Assembly (NCBI GenBank): GCA_036504595.1
Contig: DASXUX010000040.1
Span: forward strand, 162,938 to 226,937
Direction of reading: 5' to 3'
Length of the DNA: 64,000 nt
DNA from: DASXUX01 sp036504595
GTDB lineage: Bacteria > Planctomycetota > SZUA-567 > H5-PLA8
The notes under the pieces were generated by a model. It had not been told where the DNA came from, did not search any database, and worked only from the letters and a program-made list of their open reading frames with translations. Position numbers and translations under genes: made by a program. Below are positions 61,148 through 64,000 of this stretch, piece by piece (position 1 is the stretch's first letter; the number at the start of each line of letters is the position of its first letter).

Positions 61148-63427
61148 ATGGCTTCGCATCGCCTTCTCTGCCTTTTCTGCCTGCTCCTCCTGGCGCATTT
61201 GGGAACCGTGTTTGCCCTCGACATCGTTGTCGATGCCAAACCCAAGGCAACCATTGTGGTCGAGGCGCCCCCGGCGGCCGAACAACCTGAGACGAAAAAC
61301 AAAAAGCGCCCGCCCGCCAAGCAGAACCGCGGCTTTGCTGCCGATGACGAACACGCCGCTGAAGTTCTCGCCGAGTGGATCGAAAAGATCACCGGCTGCC
61401 GGCTTCCGGTTGCTCAAACTGCGCCTGAAAACAGCCCGGCGATCTTCGTCGGAGCCGCTGCGATCAAAGCCGGCCTGAAGCTCGATCAGATTCAAAGTCC
61501 CAGCCACGAAGGCGTCCGCGTCGTCGCCGACGAAAGTCGCATCCTCATCGCCGGACAGAACGGCACCGCAACCGTGAAGGCCGTCTGCCGCTTCTTAGAG
61601 GAGCTCGGCTGCCGCTACTTCATGGACAGCCCGCTCGGCGAAGTCTATCCCAAGTCGCAGACGCTCTCCGTCGGCAAGCTCGACATCTCCGAAGCTCCCG
61701 GTTTCCTGCACCGGAACGCGAAAGGCCCAAGTTGGCGCGGGCAAAACCAGGCGCTGTGGACCGTCTGGAACGGACAGGGCGGGATTGATCTCCAGCACGC
61801 GCACTCGTGGGGCGGCTACGTTCCCGATTCGCTCTTCGCGCAGCATCCGGAATTCTTCGCGATGAACCAGGACGGCCAGCGCGTCGGCAAAGGCTGGCTC
61901 TGCACCTCCAATCCGCAATTGCGCGAACACTTCGCCGCCGGAGTGCTGGCGCGCATCGAAAAGGGCGGCCACAACCCATCGCTCTCCCCGACCGACGGCC
62001 GAGGCTACTGCCAGTGTCCTCAGTGCAAAGCTCAGGACAACCCCGCCGAGATTGAACCGTCATCGGGTACCGTGAGCGTCTCGCGCCGCTATGTGGATTT
62101 CTTCAACGCGGTCGGCGCGATCGTCGCCAAACAGCGGCCCGAGTCCATCCTCAGTTTCTACTGCTACGCCGATTACACTCAGCCGCCCACCGGCATAAAG
62201 TGCGCGCCCAACCTGTGCGCCTTCATCGCGCCGATTCGCTACTGCCGCGTGCACGGCATGGACAATCCGCTCTGCCCCTCGCGCCAGCAAGCCAAACAGA
62301 TGATCGAAGGCTGGGCGAAAGTCGCGCAAAAGATCGGCTACTACGAATACGAATACGACCTCGCCGAAAGCACCGTGCCATTCTCGCGGCTCTCCGTGCT
62401 GAAACACGACGTTCCGTATCTGAAGAGCAAAGGCTGTGTGGGCCTGACGATCGAGATGCTCTCCAACTGGCACATCTACGGCCCGCAGATGTATCTCGCG
62501 CTGCGCCTGGCCTACGCGCCGGACGCCAGCGCCGACGCCATCATGGATGACTACTTCAGCAAGTTCTTCGGTCCGAAGGCCGGCCCCTTCATGAAGGAAT
62601 ACTGGATGGGCATCGATCAGGCCCAAGTGAATCTCACATGCCATTCGGGCAGCTTCTTTGCGATCCACCAACTCTACACGCCGCCGTTTCTCGAGAAGTG
62701 CCGCGAGACGCTCAAAAAGGCCGCGCAAGCCACCGCTGACGATCCGCAATATTCCGCGCGCGTGGCCGTGCACGCCGAAGGATTCAAAAGCGCCGACGAG
62801 TACATGCAGATCGTCGCCGCAATGGCCACCGGCGATTTCGCGCAGGCCAAAAGCGTCTATGCCAAGATGGTCGCGCGCCTGGAAAAGCTTGCGGCCGATG
62901 GCTACGCGAACCGTGAATATGCCTTCGCATACTTGAAGCGTTTCGTGCTCCCCGCCATCGAGGCCGGCGCCGCGGCGACCGCCGAGCCGAACAAACTAGT
63001 TTCCGTTCTTCCCGACGAATGGCGCTTTGCCTGTGACGAAAAGGACGAAGGCAACGCGGCCGGCTACGCGAAAGCCGACTTCGACGACGCCGCGTGGAAA
63101 CGCGTCGTCACCTTCAGCAAAACGCTCGACGCGCAGGGCCTGCCCGACAAGCTGACGGTCCTTTGGTATCGAACCTCGCTCACCGTTCCCGCGCAACACC
63201 GCAAGCTCGCGCTCCTGTTCACGCAGATCGACGGCGCCGCCGAAGTCTTCGTGAACGGCACAAAGGTCGGCGAGGGCCAGAAGAAGAATGCGCCCTTCGA
63301 GGTTGATATCACAGCCGCAGTCCGCGACGGCAAGAACGTGATCGCCGTCCGTGTGGATCACTCGCGGATGACGGAACTGTTCCTGGGTGGAATCGTTCGG
63401 CCGGTGCTGCTGATCGACAAGCCGTAA
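61148..63427 (+). CDS. Secreted DUF4838 glycan-active protein
   Basis: 759 residues from the ATG at 61148. Signal peptide MASHRLLCLFCLLLLAHLG. Order: a Pro/Lys linker; a glycoside-hydrolase accessory-like N-domain (DDEHAAEVLAEWIEKITGCR, PAIFVGAAAIKAGL); a DUF4838 TIM-barrel-like centre with WLCTSNPQLREHF, SPTDGRGYCQCPQC and the acidic YYEYEYDLAEST; and a C-terminal galactose-binding-like domain (WYRTSLTVP, AAEVFVNGTKVGEGQ). Probably a polysaccharide-degrading enzyme; catalytic residues not established. Confidence 0.85.
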   Translation: MASHRLLCLFCLLLLAHLGTVFALDIVVDAKPKATIVVEAPPAAEQPETKNKKRPPAKQNRGFAADDEHAAEVLAEWIEKITGCRLPVAQTAPENSPAIFVGAAAIKAGLKLDQIQSPSHEGVRVVADESRILIAGQNGTATVKAVCRFLEELGCRYFMDSPLGEVYPKSQTLSVGKLDISEAPGFLHRNAKGPSWRGQNQALWTVWNGQGGIDLQHAHSWGGYVPDSLFAQHPEFFAMNQDGQRVGKGWLCTSNPQLREHFAAGVLARIEKGGHNPSLSPTDGRGYCQCPQCKAQDNPAEIEPSSGTVSVSRRYVDFFNAVGAIVAKQRPESILSFYCYADYTQPPTGIKCAPNLCAFIAPIRYCRVHGMDNPLCPSRQQAKQMIEGWAKVAQKIGYYEYEYDLAESTVPFSRLSVLKHDVPYLKSKGCVGLTIEMLSNWHIYGPQMYLALRLAYAPDASADAIMDDYFSKFFGPKAGPFMKEYWMGIDQAQVNLTCHSGSFFAIHQLYTPPFLEKCRETLKKAAQATADDPQYSARVAVHAEGFKSADEYMQIVAAMATGDFAQAKSVYAKMVARLEKLAADGYANREYAFAYLKRFVLPAIEAGAAATAEPNKLVSVLPDEWRFACDEKDEGNAAGYAKADFDDAAWKRVVTFSKTLDAQGLPDKLTVLWYRTSLTVPAQHRKLALLFTQIDGAAEVFVNGTKVGEGQKKNAPFEVDITAAVRDGKNVIAVRVDHSRMTELFLGGIVRPVLLIDKP

Positions 63428-63662
63428 CCGAACGATCGGTGGGCCGACCTTGGATCCCTGGGAAGATAAGGAAGGTGTCCCCAGAATTGCCACCCTCGCG
63501 CATCATTCCTGCTCCGTTAAGGACGCGGGCGGCAGGAGGCTGGGGGGATACGGGGAAGGGCCACCAGACTTTCGCGCCTCAACTGATCGGTAGCCCTTCC
63601 CTTTATCTGCGTCCTCTTATCTGCCGTCCCCTTATCTCCCGCGCTTTTTCTGCATGGTTGGT
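63428..63662. other. Word-rich intergenic region after the DUF4838 gene
   Basis: GATAAGGAAGGTGTCCCC near 63465 and GGAGGCTGGGGGGATACGGG near 63535 face CCTTCCCTTTATCTGCG and CCCCTTATCTCCCGCG (63595-63640). Imperfect inverted arms, a further word family at a convergent junction. Confidence 0.55.
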
Positions 63663-63884
63663 CTAGCCTTCGTTTTGGACGGGCCTTGTGTTAATTGCCA
63701 CAATACGCTCAACGTCAATGTGGGTGACCTGTATCCTACCGCTTTTGTAGCTCAGGACTCTCCAGTTACGTCCGACAAGCAGGAGACTTTTGCGGAAACA
63801 ATGCTCGGGGTTTTCCTTAATCCCGAGATGAATGTCAATGATATGCTCACCGTCCCCGAGGGTGTGTTCAATCTCAGTTAGCAA
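63663..63884 (-). CDS. Small hypothetical protein
   Basis: 73 residues from a TTG at 63884. Sequence (TEIEHTLGDGEHIIDIHLGI, KSLLLVGRNWRVLSYKSGRI) looks like a small beta-rich protein and is more natural than the opposite-strand frame. Weak start; family not recognised. Codon use is AT-richer than average here. Confidence 0.4.
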   Translation of the reverse strand: MLTEIEHTLGDGEHIIDIHLGIKENPEHCFRKSLLLVGRNWRVLSYKSGRIQVTHIDVERIVAINTRPVQNEG

Positions 63885-63923
63885 AATGCCGATTCCCTAC
63901 AGTAGACCTGTGGGGGATTCGCA

Positions 63924-64000
63924 ATGAACAAGACGGGGATGCACGGATTGGCCGAAGAACGAGCGGACAGCTTGCTGGCCAAGCTCCGGCCGTTAGTGGT
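63924..64000 (+). CDS. Start of a gene cut by the window edge
   Basis: ATG at 63924 with GGGGGA upstream opens a frame to the last base (MNKTGMHGLAEERADSLLAK, about 25 codons). Too short to identify. Confidence 0.5.
   Translation, partial: MNKTGMHGLAEERADSLLAKLRPLV

Noticed and set aside
63654..63881. Plus-strand 75-codon frame with CVNCH
   Set aside because: Poor start region and overlaps a more natural minus-strand frame; neither is strong.

Overview
The window is about 60% GC, gene-dense bacterial chromosome. I read it as a planctomycete or close PVC relative. The grounds are a secreted sulfatase with the CCPTR active site, a thioester alpha-2-macroglobulin, DUF4838-like and mutarotase-like secreted glycan proteins, many lipoproteins with HEAT or TPR repeats, and short degenerate word repeats (GGGTTCA, GATGAAT, CAGTAGT, GGCAGGA) of a kind I recall from predicted planctomycete proteins. 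There is no rRNA or ribosomal protein operon to settle the phylum, so this is inference.

Layout. 0.1-4.5 kb (minus): an NtrC-type response regulator and a two-GAF sensor kinase. 4.9-13.4 kb (plus): a TCA-cycle block sdhC-sdhA-sdhB-korA-korB-gltA, in which a ferredoxin-dependent 2-oxoacid oxidoreductase replaces 2-oxoglutarate dehydrogenase. 13.7-23.4 kb (minus): GH29 fucosidase, alpha-2-macroglobulin and two secreted proteins of unclear function. 23.5-34.1 kb: a coiled-coil lipoprotein, hutH, TPR lipoproteins, an extended nucleoside diphosphate kinase, 6-phosphofructokinase, MscS and a TPR protein. 34.3-44.8 kb: a GH-like protein, a STAS protein, the putrescine pair aguB-aguA, secreted proteins, hybrid cluster protein hcp and a LysR regulator. 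44.9-51.9 kb: a giant DUF2339-like membrane protein with an internal tandem duplication. 52-64 kb: small membrane and Cys-rich proteins, HEAT proteins, sulfatase, csp, class II aldolase, BamE-like lipoprotein, thioredoxin lipoprotein overlapping rbfA, and a divergent pair of glycan-related secreted proteins.

The most striking signal is not a gene. The window carries dozens of short hairpin elements whose arms are built from degenerate tandem words. There are several families, and the same family recurs at distant loci. By my reading they occupy all nine convergent gene junctions, supply stop codons to flanking genes, sit nested inside each other, and are present in frame inside at least seven coding sequences. 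The internal duplication in the DUF2339 gene gives a direct occupied-versus-empty comparison showing that these elements move into genes.

Metabolically the genes suggest a heterotroph that degrades sulfated or fucosylated polysaccharide, runs glycolysis (pfk, fba) and a KOR-type TCA cycle, and makes putrescine from agmatine. NO/hydroxylamine detoxification or redox repair (hcp) may be under LysR control.
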